Shown in pieces: positions 44,340 to 52,909 of a stretch of 64,000 nt of DNA; position 1 is the stretch's first letter; every line of letters begins with the position of its first letter. The notes beneath the pieces are model-generated. The model was not told where the DNA came from and did not search any database. It saw only the letters and a list, made by a program, of their open reading frames with translations. Source of the DNA: Vibrio sp. SNU_ST1 (lineage in GTDB: Bacteria; Pseudomonadota; Gammaproteobacteria; Enterobacterales; Vibrionaceae); assembly GCF_030563405.1 (NCBI RefSeq), contig NZ_CP130748.1, forward strand, positions 2,170,001 through 2,234,000, given 5' to 3'. The translations under genes were made by a program, and so were the position numbers.

Positions 44340-46130
44340 TTATGGCTCAGGTACAGTAAATGGACAAACATCACAGGTTGCAATGTTCGATGTTTCCATA
44401 AATGCCTCTTGCAAGAACAACGAGTCAAACGTTGCTGTCACTTGATTAGATAGCATTCCGTCTACTCCAGTTGGTAACACATTTGGCGCATAGGTTTTGC
44501 TTACTTGTGTACACACTTGACCAATCGCATCACCAAAGTTCGGTATCCACTCTCCTTCACCCGTTTTACAAGCAAACAGCTCAGGGTCGGCACTTAATGC
44601 ACTACACATATTGCCAGCACCACATGTGGTCACATCCTCAAGATCATCGCAAGGTAAAGCAAAGTCTAGGTAGTAACTGCTGTTGACTACTTCAGTAGGT
44701 AAGTCAGAACGGCTCAAAGAATCATCCTTAGAGTCCATCAGCGATTCAATGGCCAATGGAATATCACCGGTATTACATATTTCAACATCATAGGTTTTCT
44801 TAAGCACAACTTGACCGCTATCAACCTCTAAGAAGCTATTACATACCTTAGAAATCTCAACCATCGGGCTCAAATCTATTGGCGGACAATTGTAAGCCAC
44901 GGGAGCTTGAGCATTCACGATAAGCCCATCAAGATCCACTGAACCATCTATCACGCCGACGGCACCATTATTTACAGACAAGTAATTACCCATGAATGAG
45001 AATGACTCACCGACACTCCACACTTCATCGCCATTACCCACCACTGGAAGCGCACCTAAGATTGGTGACTCCGATAAAAAGGCCACTTCGTAATCACCAT
45101 TGGTGCCTAACGAACCAGGACCGGTGTTGGTGACCGTCACGGTGTAATCGATGTTAAACATGCCATCAACCGTAAAGCTGGTTGTGTTACAAGTCGCCGC
45201 TATACTGATGCTACATAAACTGAATGAACCGACAACGAAGTCAGCCAAAGATGCATCAATCGAACGTGAAGCTCGTGACTCCACTAAGAAGCTACTGAAA
45301 CAAGGAATGTCGCTGATACCAAACTCATCATTCAATAGCGCTGACAAGTTTAATCGACCTTCCACAAAGCTCTCCGTCGGAATAGACGTAGTTTCACCTG
45401 TTTTAGCTAGATAGTCCCAACCTTGTACATTCGGTAGCGGTATAGCTCCGATAGAGTCATCATTTGAAATTGCACAGATCTTATCGACACCGACAGCACC
45501 ACTGCCACATCTTGCTCCCACGAAATCATTCGATTTAGGGTCACCGTCTGTTTGGAAAATTCTCGTCATATTATCCGTGACATCACCATTATTTAAATCC
45601 CACTGCAACACTTCTATATACGGATTGCCGCCACTCGCTTGTGGGAATGAAATCAGCACGAGGATGTCTCCATTGATATGCTGCCCAACAAAGTCGCCTT
45701 TGGTTTTCCCATCCGGCAATCCAACCTGGTCTTGTAAGAACCAGAAGCCAATGTACATATCACCATTGTTCGCATATCGGTCTGCACCAAAGTAGATCAG
45801 TAAGTCACCTTCGCTTTCAAAGGCAGCAGCATACGCATTGGTAAAGTCATCTTTTGGTTGTGGTGACGCAGTACGGAAAGCCCAATCCGTAATATCGGAA
45901 TCATCTTTTGATCCACCCTTCCAAAAGATTTGGTCGATACCGTTACGGTCTTTTTGGAAAAATTCCGCAATCCCGACCATGCTGTTGGGATCATTGACGT
46001 CGTCCCAATCAATACCACTATTATCACTGGTCGCATTACCATCAAGTTCCATCACATCAATAGTAGCCCACGCCAACTGAGGGCTACTAAACAACAAAAG
46101 TACACTAAGTAAATAATTTATAACCTTCAT
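44340..46130 (-). CDS. Large secreted protein of unknown function, likely extracellular
   Basis: A 596-residue protein with a signal peptide of about 22 residues (ending AWA) and no further membrane segment. It is acidic, rich in Asp, Ser and Gly, with about sixteen cysteines in pairs, several beta-sandwich-like stretches and a DUF11-like segment (FNIDYTVTVTNTGPGSLGTN) followed by a second one (KKTYDVEICNTGDIPLAIE). The first 180 residues contain D-rich turns (DGNATSDNSGIDWDD) that could bind calcium. The end lacks an LPXTG or PEP-CTERM motif. GGAGAG precedes the ATG at 46130. A sigma-54-type promoter is about 90 bp upstream and a sigma-54 activator gene is convergent. Confidence 0.8.
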   Translation of the reverse strand: MKVINYLLSVLLLFSSPQLAWATIDVMELDGNATSDNSGIDWDDVNDPNSMVGIAEFFQKDRNGIDQIFWKGGSKDDSDITDWAFRTASPQPKDDFTNAYAAAFESEGDLLIYFGADRYANNGDMYIGFWFLQDQVGLPDGKTKGDFVGQHINGDILVLISFPQASGGNPYIEVLQWDLNNGDVTDNMTRIFQTDGDPKSNDFVGARCGSGAVGVDKICAISNDDSIGAIPLPNVQGWDYLAKTGETTSIPTESFVEGRLNLSALLNDEFGISDIPCFSSFLVESRASRSIDASLADFVVGSFSLCSISIAATCNTTSFTVDGMFNIDYTVTVTNTGPGSLGTNGDYEVAFLSESPILGALPVVGNGDEVWSVGESFSFMGNYLSVNNGAVGVIDGSVDLDGLIVNAQAPVAYNCPPIDLSPMVEISKVCNSFLEVDSGQVVLKKTYDVEICNTGDIPLAIESLMDSKDDSLSRSDLPTEVVNSSYYLDFALPCDDLEDVTTCGAGNMCSALSADPELFACKTGEGEWIPNFGDAIGQVCTQVSKTYAPNVLPTGVDGMLSNQVTATFDSLFLQEAFMETSNIATCDVCPFTVPEP

Positions 46131-46221
46131 GTTCTCTCTCCATTTATCCATACTTATGCTCTTGGGGTTTTCTGCCATGCCCAAACTGGAGAAATCCTTT
46201 AGCAATTCGTAAGTTCGATAG

Positions 46222-46238
46222 AGCATATTCCAAGCCAA
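46222..46238 (-). promoter_or_regulatory. Candidate sigma-54 (-24/-12) promoter of the secreted-protein gene
   Basis: On the minus strand TTGGCTTGGAATATGCT has GG and GC separated by exactly 10 bases and keeps TTGGC...TGCT of the consensus YTGGCACGN4TTGCW. Start codon is about 90 bp downstream. The match is not perfect at the -24 and -12 elements. Confidence 0.5.
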
Positions 46239-46302
46239 GTTCAACTAATTGATTTGGTTGATTTTTGTATATTGAAGGCTCAGCTTTATTGGACGCTTTG
46301 TT

Positions 46303-46340
46303 ATCATTTTGTCCATAAACCAGAGATTTGACCAAATGAT
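46303..46340. promoter_or_regulatory. Inverted repeat, possible upstream activator site
   Basis: ATCATTTTGTC (46303-46313) and GACCAAATGAT (46330-46340) pair at 10 of 11 positions with a 16-base spacer. It begins 65 bp upstream of the -24 element, the usual distance for an enhancer of a sigma-54 promoter. Confidence 0.4.
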
Positions 46341-46531
46341 CAAGGGCTTAGAAGGGTGAACAAAGTGTCTAAGTCAGATACCTTTAGAGCTTTGATACGG
46401 CGCGAGTGATCTTTAAAAGGTGCAATAATGTAGCCAATACTAGATTATTGAATAACAAGCGATTGAATTGGCTTGTAACGGCTTAATGGGTAACAGAAGG
46501 TTCAGGTAGTGAGATGATAGGCGAACAGACG

Positions 46532-46918
46532 ATGACACAACTTACGATATTTTATGATGGAACATGTCCATTGTGTGCGAAAGAGATGGCTGCGCTTGCC
46601 AAGCATGATACCAAGAATAAGATCCAAACCATCGATATCTACAGTGAGGCGTTTTCAAACTACCCGCAAATAGATGCAGAGGCAGCCAATACGATTTTGC
46701 ATGCACTGGATGAGAACGGAAAACTGCTACTCGGTTTAGACGTGACATACCAAGCGTGGAACTTAGTAGGGAAAGGTTGGCTGTATGCTCCTTTGCGTTG
46801 GGCTATATTCAAGCCAATCGCAGACTGGTGCTACCTAAGGTTTGCCAATAATAGATATAAGATCTCATTCTGGCTAACCGGAAAATCACGTTGCAACGGA
46901 AACAACTGCACAAAATAG
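46532..46918 (+). CDS. DCC family thiol-disulfide oxidoreductase (DUF393)
   Basis: A 128-residue protein beginning with the family signature TIFYDGTCPLCAKEM, where the DGxCPxC motif supplies the redox or structural cysteines. The body has the usual YQAWNLVGKGWLYAPLRWAI and a basic C-terminus KISFWLTGKSRC. Role not established for the family; a thioredoxin-like disulfide function is assumed. An in-frame ATG at 46514 would add six residues. Confidence 0.85.
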   Translation: MTQLTIFYDGTCPLCAKEMAALAKHDTKNKIQTIDIYSEAFSNYPQIDAEAANTILHALDENGKLLLGLDVTYQAWNLVGKGWLYAPLRWAIFKPIADWCYLRFANNRYKISFWLTGKSRCNGNNCTK

Positions 46919-46925
46919 TACTTGA

Positions 46926-47021
46926 TTAAGATATACCACTTGCGACTTTGTAATAAACGATGCCGAACAGTGCAGCGAATACCAATACTGTAACGGCTAC
47001 TTTCAACCAAATAAACTTCAT
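46926..47021 (-). CDS. 31-aa single-helix membrane microprotein
   Basis: Encodes MKFIWLKVAVTVLVFAALFG followed by IVYYKVASGIS. A short basic N-terminus and one hydrophobic helix of about 20 residues make a plausible inner-membrane microprotein. AAGGA lies about 7-8 bases before the ATG, a good ribosome-binding site. It is between the DCC gene (convergent) and the broken AarF gene. Function unknown. Confidence 0.6.
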   Translation of the reverse strand: MKFIWLKVAVTVLVFAALFGIVYYKVASGIS

Positions 47022-47139
47022 GCTTTGTCCTTTTCAATCGAGTTACTGATTCAGGCGACAAGTTATCACAACAAAACACGAGGTTGTGTAATGATTGACA
47101 GAACTTTGTACTGAACCTTGATTCCCAGAGAGAACCTTT

Positions 47140-47282
47140 ATGTCGGCAAAAAAGCGAGAAACCTTCCTACCCATCGAATTTCACGATTCAGTAAGTTTGC
47201 GTCTTTGGCGACCAGAGCTGCAGGCAACGTGATAACGGAAGGCACTAAGCAGATTGCACAAGGCAACTTCGTAAATACTTAA
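47140..47282 (+). pseudogene. Frameshifted and truncated start of an AarF/ABC1 kinase-like gene
   Basis: The first frame starts at an ATG as MSAKKRETF. A second, shifted frame then reads LPTHRISRFSKFASLATRAA, GNVITEGTKQIAQGN and a stop at 47280. RFSKFASLATRAAGN...GTKQIAQGN matches the N-terminal region of UbiB/AarF-type atypical kinases. A +1/-1 shift lies near 47160 and the remaining ~380 residues of the family are missing. Confidence 0.7.
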
Positions 47283-47346
47283 TCAATAAACGAATGCAGA
47301 AAACTCTGTATTTAACCGCTTCACATGCCGCAATTTTAATTAATCA

Positions 47347-47679
47347 TTACTCGACAACATGATGCTCATAATCGGGTTCGGACAAGTTATCGGCAACGCC
47401 AATTTCACCGACAATGTAAATGGCACTTGCTAGCGTTTCTATTGTTTTATTTGGCTCTCGGTCAGGTACCTCGCCCACTTCAGGAACGGGCTGCGATCGC
47501 GAGATTGAATTACAAACGACGCTTTCACAAACGATATTGTTTTGTTCCTGTCGAGAAACCTCAGGCGGCTTGAAATCCGGTGCATTGAAGTCGGGAGTAT
47601 CAACACCCTCGGCTAAAAAATTAGAGGCGCTGTATGAGGCAGCTGAAAACAGAGAAAGGAGCAGCATCCACTTATTCAT
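47347..47679 (-). CDS. Small exported protein of unknown function, 110 aa
   Basis: Signal peptide (residues 1-18, ending SYSA), then a Pro/Asp-rich acidic domain with PDFNAPDFKPPEV and two close cysteines in CESVVCNS (about residues 51-56). No family recognised. GGAAAG lies 5 bases before the ATG at 47679. The two cysteines may form a disulfide in the periplasm. It is followed on the left by the AarF remnant and preceded by the flippase operon. Confidence 0.65.
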   Translation of the reverse strand: MNKWMLLLSLFSAASYSASNFLAEGVDTPDFNAPDFKPPEVSRQEQNNIVCESVVCNSISRSQPVPEVGEVPDREPNKTIETLASAIYIVGEIGVADNLSEPDYEHHVVE

Positions 47680-47815
47680 ATATCTTTCCATTGTTAGCAT
47701 TCACTAGATTTATAAATACTATCTAATTAGAACAATTATGAACAGTGTTTCATTGTCATTAATTCATATTCCCCTAGACGCTTATCAGAATACCAGTGCT
47801 CTGGATGCAGTCAGT

Positions 47816-49252
47816 TCAATTTACGTGGGAATGCTTACCTAGCATAAGTTTATCAAGTAATACCTGCGGAACAGGGAGGACAGAGTAGCGGACAAAAGCG
47901 ACTAGCGTGACGATTGCAACAAAGCTTCCTAAAACAAAATCATGCACGTCAACCAGCACCCAACCAAGAAGCCTGTCACTGATAAACGCAAGTAGACCGA
48001 TACTCACCGCGACCATCCATTTACGGTGTTCATAAGGTAAATATTCCATCTTTTGGCTCACGATATAAAGCAGTGACAGCCTCACGGTGTAAGTACCACA
48101 AAGCACCGCCACCACGCCCCACACTCCATAGATAGGCGTTACAACAAAATAACCGATAGCAGCTAAAGTCGCACAACCACCTTGTATCCACATTTGCGAT
48201 TGGCTTGAGTCACCGCTATAACAACCAAGATTCAGGTAATCCCCTGCACTCTTAATAACACCAATAGCCAACAGAGCGACGACAATAGTACCCGCATACT
48301 GGTAACTGCTTGGTAGAATCAAAGCAATAAGTCCAGGCACAGTGAGGATCATCAAACATCCCAAAACAATCGCTAGATTTACGCCGACGAGCGCTCTGTC
48401 CGCACATACTTTACTACCGCCAGGCTGTTGCAGCATGGCAACACGGTTTGGAAACCACCAAAGCGCATAAGGTTGAATCAGTAAACCCAGTAACAACGCA
48501 AATTTGCCACTGACCGCATAAATCGCTAGCTCCTCTACGCCAACGAAGCTTGCCATTACCCAGCGATCTAACCCTGTAATCATATATATCGAAGCTCCAC
48601 CAACTAAAGTGGGCAATCCAAATTTGAGGATCTTAGCGGAGTACTTGAGGCTGCCAAATGAGCCCATCTCCTGCCATTGATAACGCAGCAAACACAGCAT
48701 CAGCAACACACTTGAAACAGCAGAAGATATTAGTACACCATCGATGCCATAACCCGCTTCCAGCAGCACAAACGTCATTGCAGCTTGCACAATCGCCTTC
48801 AATACATTGAGCATGCAAAAACGTTTAGCCATCGCATTCATTCGCATCAATGTTAACGGGATAGAAATCGCACCATCGAGCATGGTCGGTATCAACAGAA
48901 GTAGGATTTGATAGGGTTGGAACTCTACGGGCAGCATCAATAACAGTAGCGGCATGCTAAGTGCAATTAAGCTCCCCCCTAACACACATACTAAGACACT
49001 CAATGTGAAACAGTTTGAGACCAGCTTCCTCTTTTCTTCGCCCTCAGCAACGCCGACATATCGGTACATTGCCTCAACGATACCGAAACTAAATAGAATT
49101 GTACCGATATCGGCCAACAAGACGATGGCTTCTAAAGAACCGTATTCTGCCAGCGTCATTTTGTGGGTGATATAGGGGATCATCACGAGAGAGATCCCTT
49201 TCATCATCACAATGCCGATGGCGTAATAGGCGGACTGTTTTAGTGAACCCAT
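47816..49252 (-). CDS. Polysaccharide flippase (Wzx/MATE-like oligosaccharide transporter)
   Basis: A 478-residue protein with about fourteen hydrophobic segments; opens KQSAYYAIGIVMMKGISLV and has YGSLEAIVLLADIGTILFSFG, typical of Wzx/PST flippases. These move lipid-linked oligosaccharide or related units across the inner membrane. The stop of the upstream glycosyltransferase gene is 14 bp before the ATG at 49252, so they form an operon. AGGTG precedes this ATG by 6 bases; a GTG at 49261 is an alternative start. Confidence 0.88.
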   Translation of the reverse strand: MGSLKQSAYYAIGIVMMKGISLVMIPYITHKMTLAEYGSLEAIVLLADIGTILFSFGIVEAMYRYVGVAEGEEKRKLVSNCFTLSVLVCVLGGSLIALSMPLLLLMLPVEFQPYQILLLLIPTMLDGAISIPLTLMRMNAMAKRFCMLNVLKAIVQAAMTFVLLEAGYGIDGVLISSAVSSVLLMLCLLRYQWQEMGSFGSLKYSAKILKFGLPTLVGGASIYMITGLDRWVMASFVGVEELAIYAVSGKFALLLGLLIQPYALWWFPNRVAMLQQPGGSKVCADRALVGVNLAIVLGCLMILTVPGLIALILPSSYQYAGTIVVALLAIGVIKSAGDYLNLGCYSGDSSQSQMWIQGGCATLAAIGYFVVTPIYGVWGVVAVLCGTYTVRLSLLYIVSQKMEYLPYEHRKWMVAVSIGLLAFISDRLLGWVLVDVHDFVLGSFVAIVTLVAFVRYSVLPVPQVLLDKLMLGKHSHVN

Positions 49253-49268
49253 AGGAGACACCTATTCT

Positions 49269-50195
49269 TTACAATGCAGGCATTAGGAAACTCTTACAGT
49301 CCCCGAGAAGATGCCGTAGCGTTCGTTTTTGCGGAGCCAAAATCAACGAGCGGATACTGTATGAGATGGCCTGTCGGTTTTTTTGTAAGCCTCGATAATA
49401 GTCAGCATAACCTTCCAGGATTCTCGCCTTTGCGATGTTGAAACTCGAAGTAGGTAGATTCCATCGTTGACGGTCATTTTGGTAACGTTGAAGAATGGTC
49501 TCTATAGATTGCAAATTCCTCAGCTTGAGACTTTCCGTTTGGGTAACGGAACTCGCTCTCATCAAGTAGCCAACTTGCACCGAGTTCAACGCACCAACTT
49601 GATGCTTTTCACTCATTCGAAGCCACAACTCCCAATCTTCTGCATATTTGATATCAGGATTAAAACTGTCTGTTTGAGAAAACACATCGGCTTTCACCAT
49701 TACCGTCGATGTTCCAATAACATTGTTTTCAATAATAAACTCTAAAGGGTTTTCGATATTGATGAACGGTTCATCTTGGTCTTGAAACTGTGACCAATAA
49801 CTAAAGCAATCAACTATCACTTGATAGTCTTCAGTAAGGTGTTCGTAGTTCGTAAAGCTCATCGCAAGGTCTGGGTATCGTTGATGAAATTCGACCTGAC
49901 GTTCGAGTTTTTCGGGAAACCAAAAATCATCAGCATCTAAAAAAGCAATGTATTCACCCGTCGCATTTTCTATCCCAAGATTTCTCGCTTGAGGTGCTCC
50001 CACCCCCAAAGTGGATATAGTAACAATGCGTTCATCGTCTATCGATGCGAGATACGTCGACGTTCCATCATTACTGTTGTCGTCAATAATAATGAGCTCA
50101 ACATCTTGATGAGTCTGCTTAAGCACGCTACCAATTGCCTTCGGCAGATAATCCAAACAGTTGTAGGTTGGAATGATAATACTCACTTTAGCCAT
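49269..50195 (-). CDS. Family 2 glycosyltransferase
   Basis: A 308-residue GT-A enzyme: nucleotide-binding start VSIIIPTYNCLDYLPKAIGS, DDNSNDGT, and the metal-binding FLDADDFW (about residues 92-99). The acceptor region contains DIKYAEDWELWLRMSE, the ED motif with catalytic base. It transfers a sugar from a nucleotide donor to a growing glycan at the cytoplasmic membrane. First gene of the operon with the flippase. Confidence 0.93.
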   Translation of the reverse strand: MAKVSIIIPTYNCLDYLPKAIGSVLKQTHQDVELIIIDDNSNDGTSTYLASIDDERIVTISTLGVGAPQARNLGIENATGEYIAFLDADDFWFPEKLERQVEFHQRYPDLAMSFTNYEHLTEDYQVIVDCFSYWSQFQDQDEPFINIENPLEFIIENNVIGTSTVMVKADVFSQTDSFNPDIKYAEDWELWLRMSEKHQVGALNSVQVGYLMRASSVTQTESLKLRNLQSIETILQRYQNDRQRWNLPTSSFNIAKARILEGYADYYRGLQKNRQAISYSIRSLILAPQKRTLRHLLGDCKSFLMPAL

Positions 50196-50344
50196 AATGA
50201 CGCCCTCTGATTTCTACGTTATAAGCTAACTTTGCACGTTCTATGCCGAGAGCTCCTTGCTACTAAATTACCTTCATATCAGTCACCTACGCAGACATTC
50301 CCAAAATGACAATAAAACACCGTCAGCCATAGAGTCCGCAATTC

Positions 50345-50363
50345 CAATTTGATTATCAATTTG
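50345..50363. promoter_or_regulatory. CAATTTG direct repeat, possible activator site
   Basis: CAATTTG occurs twice in direct orientation with a 12-bp period at 50345-50363, about 73-90 bp upstream of the -24 element of the sigma-54-like promoter. A resemblance to the CCAAATGAT arm near the secreted-protein gene is weak. Confidence 0.35.
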
Positions 50364-50435
50364 AAAAACGGTTCGCATCCAATGGGATAACCATAGGAAA
50401 GCAATCGAAAACGCCCCCCAAAGCACCATCTGATC

Positions 50436-50452
50436 TTGGTTCGCATCTTGCT
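50436..50452 (+). promoter_or_regulatory. Sigma-54 (-24/-12) promoter of the family 4 glycosyltransferase gene
   Basis: TTGGTTCGCATCTTGCT matches the consensus YTGGCACGN4TTGCW at 11 of 13 defined positions, with GG and GC exactly 10 bases apart and intact TTGC. The start codon is 58 bp downstream. Confidence 0.65.
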
Positions 50453-50509
50453 TTATTGGTTATTACCTTGGCTTGATAGCTTTAATCTCATGGATTTGAG
50501 GAGCAAAGA

Positions 50510-51655
50510 ATGAAGAAAGTAGCATTTGTGGCGCCAACTTACCCTGTACTCAGTGAAACCTTCATTCAAACAGAAGTCGACTCTTTGGTAGCTTGTGGAC
50601 ACGATGTTTGTGTGATGACGTTTGGGATAGAAGAGAGCGAAAAGTCATTTGACTACGACGTTATAGAAATTGGTAGAAATGTTCGTGTTGGTGAAATCAT
50701 AAACATCAATTGGCTCGGCTTTATCAAAGCCGTAACCTTTATTTCCAAACAAACCAGCATGCCCAAAAAGTCATTATTCGCTTATGGGTACAAATTAGCG
50801 CTGCAACTCGCGGAAAACGACGTCGAACACGTTCATGCGCATTTCTGTCAGCACACCACAGCTCACGCCATCGTCGCGGCAAAACTGCTGAATATCACCT
50901 GTTCGTTCGTTGCTCACGGTCATGATGTTTACGAGTTCGCTTATGATATTGAACATAAGATTTCATCGAGTGACTTTGTCGTTGCAGTATGTAAAGACAT
51001 GCTCTCTGACTTCAATAACATGGCTAAGGGAAACATTAAGCTCCTGCATTGCGGGGTGAATACCAAACAATTTCAACTAACTCCAAAAACTGAAATGAAA
51101 CAACTTCGCTTTGTTTTTCTTGGTCGATTAGTTGAACAAAAAGGTATCCACCATCTTATTGAAGCATTAGCACCGATTGCCGAACCGCTCGACATTCATC
51201 TTGATATCATCGGCACTGGCAATTTAGAACAACAATTGAAATTACAAGTAAACGAGCAAGGGCTCACTCAAAACGTGACCTTTCTTGGCGCCAAACCTCA
51301 TGAATGGGTCCAAGATAAGTTGCCGAACTATGACTGCCTAATCGCGCCATTTTGCTTCTCCGAAACCGGATGTGTGGATACGGGACCACTTGTTTTAAAA
51401 GAAGCGATGGCCGTTGGCACACCTGTCATTACGACCAACATCATGGGATGCAAAGAGATTGTCTCACCAGAGACAGGTTTTATGGTTAGCGAAAAAAACG
51501 TTGAGGAATTAAGAGAAGCCATTGAGCATTTTGCCCAACTTAGCAGTGACGATAAAGCGTCGATGGGATTAAAGGCTCGTCAGAGAGTGAAAGACAGTTT
51601 TAATTCATTCAAACAAGCCCAGCAGTTGTCACAATGGATTGAAAACCCAACCTAG
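50510..51655 (+). CDS. Family 4 glycosyltransferase
   Basis: A 381-residue GT-B enzyme. The N-terminal acceptor domain has PTYPVLSETFIQTEVDSL and VHAHFCQHTTAHAIVAAK; the donor domain has FLGRLVEQKGIHHLIEAL, VTFLGAKPHEWV, and the EX7E block EAMAVGTPVITTNIMGCKEIV (about residues 300-320). Related enzymes act in exopolysaccharide or O-antigen synthesis. It is divergent from the GT2-flippase operon. Its sigma-54-type promoter links it to the VpsR-like activator nearby, by inference. Confidence 0.93.
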   Translation: MKKVAFVAPTYPVLSETFIQTEVDSLVACGHDVCVMTFGIEESEKSFDYDVIEIGRNVRVGEIININWLGFIKAVTFISKQTSMPKKSLFAYGYKLALQLAENDVEHVHAHFCQHTTAHAIVAAKLLNITCSFVAHGHDVYEFAYDIEHKISSSDFVVAVCKDMLSDFNNMAKGNIKLLHCGVNTKQFQLTPKTEMKQLRFVFLGRLVEQKGIHHLIEALAPIAEPLDIHLDIIGTGNLEQQLKLQVNEQGLTQNVTFLGAKPHEWVQDKLPNYDCLIAPFCFSETGCVDTGPLVLKEAMAVGTPVITTNIMGCKEIVSPETGFMVSEKNVEELREAIEHFAQLSSDDKASMGLKARQRVKDSFNSFKQAQQLSQWIENPT

Positions 51656-51728
51656 AAATAGGCGTAAAAACAAAGAAATGAGCGAAACACCTACCGATGA
51701 ATATCAAGGTCACCGATAGGTTTTCGGT

Positions 51729-52502
51729 TTAGCCTGATCTCAGTGCTAAAATAGATTCGATATCTTCAATATCACGATATTGAGCTAGCTCTTGCTCTTT
51801 CGATGAAATAGCCACAATCGACATTCTATCGGCCAATTCATTGCCTTCAATACCTACGTGACCGTTCACATGGTGGATGGTAATTTTTGATGCCAATTCT
51901 TGGTAGAGTGCATACGCAGGTTTAATTATATCGAGGTTCTTGATCTCGCCACCCGACTTGGTCCAACCCTTTTTCTCCCAACCTGTTGCCCACTTAGTAA
52001 TGCAATCTATCGAGTACTTAGAATCACAATAAATTGCAACAGACAGACCCGCGTTTAGCTTTTCTTTCGCGAGAATAAACGCTTGTTTAAGCCCATGTAA
52101 CTCGGCGGTATTATTGGTACCAACAGGCTGATACAAGCCATACCACAATTCTGTTAACTGGTTGTTTTGGTAGACCGCTAAACCCGTCCCTGCTTCACCA
52201 GGGTTTGGCTCACATGCACCATCGGTAAAGATCTTTATATCAAAAGGCATATCAGTGATTTGTTGCTCCGAAAGAGGCGGAGCCTTTGCTTTTGTCACTT
52301 TACCCGCAGAGCTTGGCTTTGTAGCCGAAGAGCCTGACGCAAACGATGATTTACCACCAAAAGCAGACTCGGCCTCGCCTAGTGTTGGAAACGATTTGTA
52401 TCTCGCACCAGCAAAACCATCAACTTGCGACTTACACTCATTCCAAGTAGTAAAAATACCCGGTGTGCGACCTTTCCAAACCACATAATACTTCTTAGCC
52501 AA
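51729..52502 (-). CDS. Ribonuclease H type 1 with N-terminal hybrid-binding domain
   Basis: A 257-residue protein. Residues 4-47 are a hybrid-binding (viroplasmin) domain, KKYYVVWKGRTPGIFTTWNE to YKSFPTLGEAESAF. A Ser/Ala/Lys-rich linker follows (about 50-80), then the RNase HI domain with catalytic D94, E134, D160 and D225 and the loop histidine H215. It cleaves RNA in RNA:DNA hybrids such as R-loops and primers. The hybrid-binding domain is typical of eukaryotic RNase H1 and a subset of bacteria; it increases affinity and processivity. Confidence 0.95.
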   Translation of the reverse strand: MAKKYYVVWKGRTPGIFTTWNECKSQVDGFAGARYKSFPTLGEAESAFGGKSSFASGSSATKPSSAGKVTKAKAPPLSEQQITDMPFDIKIFTDGACEPNPGEAGTGLAVYQNNQLTELWYGLYQPVGTNNTAELHGLKQAFILAKEKLNAGLSVAIYCDSKYSIDCITKWATGWEKKGWTKSGGEIKNLDIIKPAYALYQELASKITIHHVNGHVGIEGNELADRMSIVAISSKEQELAQYRDIEDIESILALRSG

Positions 52503-52577
52503 ACTAACTCCTTACCTAAACACACAAACAGTGAATCAGTACATTAGATGCCACCACGCTATACGTTGCAAGATCAA

Positions 52578-52907
52578 TCAGTTAAAAAGGTAATCAACCA
52601 CAACAAGGTTATAGAACAAAAACACCCCCATACTGACGCCGATCGTTAGCAGCACATTACCTGTTTTCCAAATCAGAAAACCTGTCACCAGTGCGCCTAT
52701 CAAGTAAGGGTTTTCAAAGCTTGGCCAAAATGTTTGTTCAGGAGCAAATACAATTGGCCCCCAAATTGCAGTCAGCACTGCTGGGCTTGAATAGCGTAAT
52801 AGGCGCCTTGCGGTTTGATTGAGTCGTAACGGGATAGCAGGCTCAAGAAACAGATACCGGCTAAAGAACACAATCGCTGTCATAAGTAATATCGTTAACC
52901 AAATCAT
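52578..52907 (-). CDS. azlD: AzlD family branched-chain amino-acid export protein
   Basis: A 109-residue protein with about three to four hydrophobic segments, opening with MIWLTILLMTAIVFFSRYLF as in AzlD. It forms the small subunit with AzlC in export of branched-chain amino acids. Two bases separate the AzlC stop from its start, so the pair is cotranscribed. Confidence 0.9.
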   Translation of the reverse strand: MIWLTILLMTAIVFFSRYLFLEPAIPLRLNQTARRLLRYSSPAVLTAIWGPIVFAPEQTFWPSFENPYLIGALVTGFLIWKTGNVLLTIGVSMGVFLFYNLVVVDYLFN

Positions 52908-52909
52908 CT

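Larger units (their letters stand above)
46131..46531. other. 401-bp intergenic region upstream of the secreted-protein gene
   Basis: Contains the sigma-54-like promoter and the inverted repeat listed separately. No ORF of note apart from the start region of the DCC-family gene on the plus strand. Confidence 0.5.
50196..50509. other. 314-bp divergent regulatory region between glycosyltransferase genes
   Basis: Contains a sigma-54-type promoter for the plus-strand gene and an upstream CAATTTG direct repeat, listed separately. No sigma-54 match was found toward the minus-strand operon. Confidence 0.6.

Noticed and set aside
51656..51728. Hairpin between the GT4 and RNase H genes
   Set aside because: Stem has two mismatches and a long loop; not strong enough to call.
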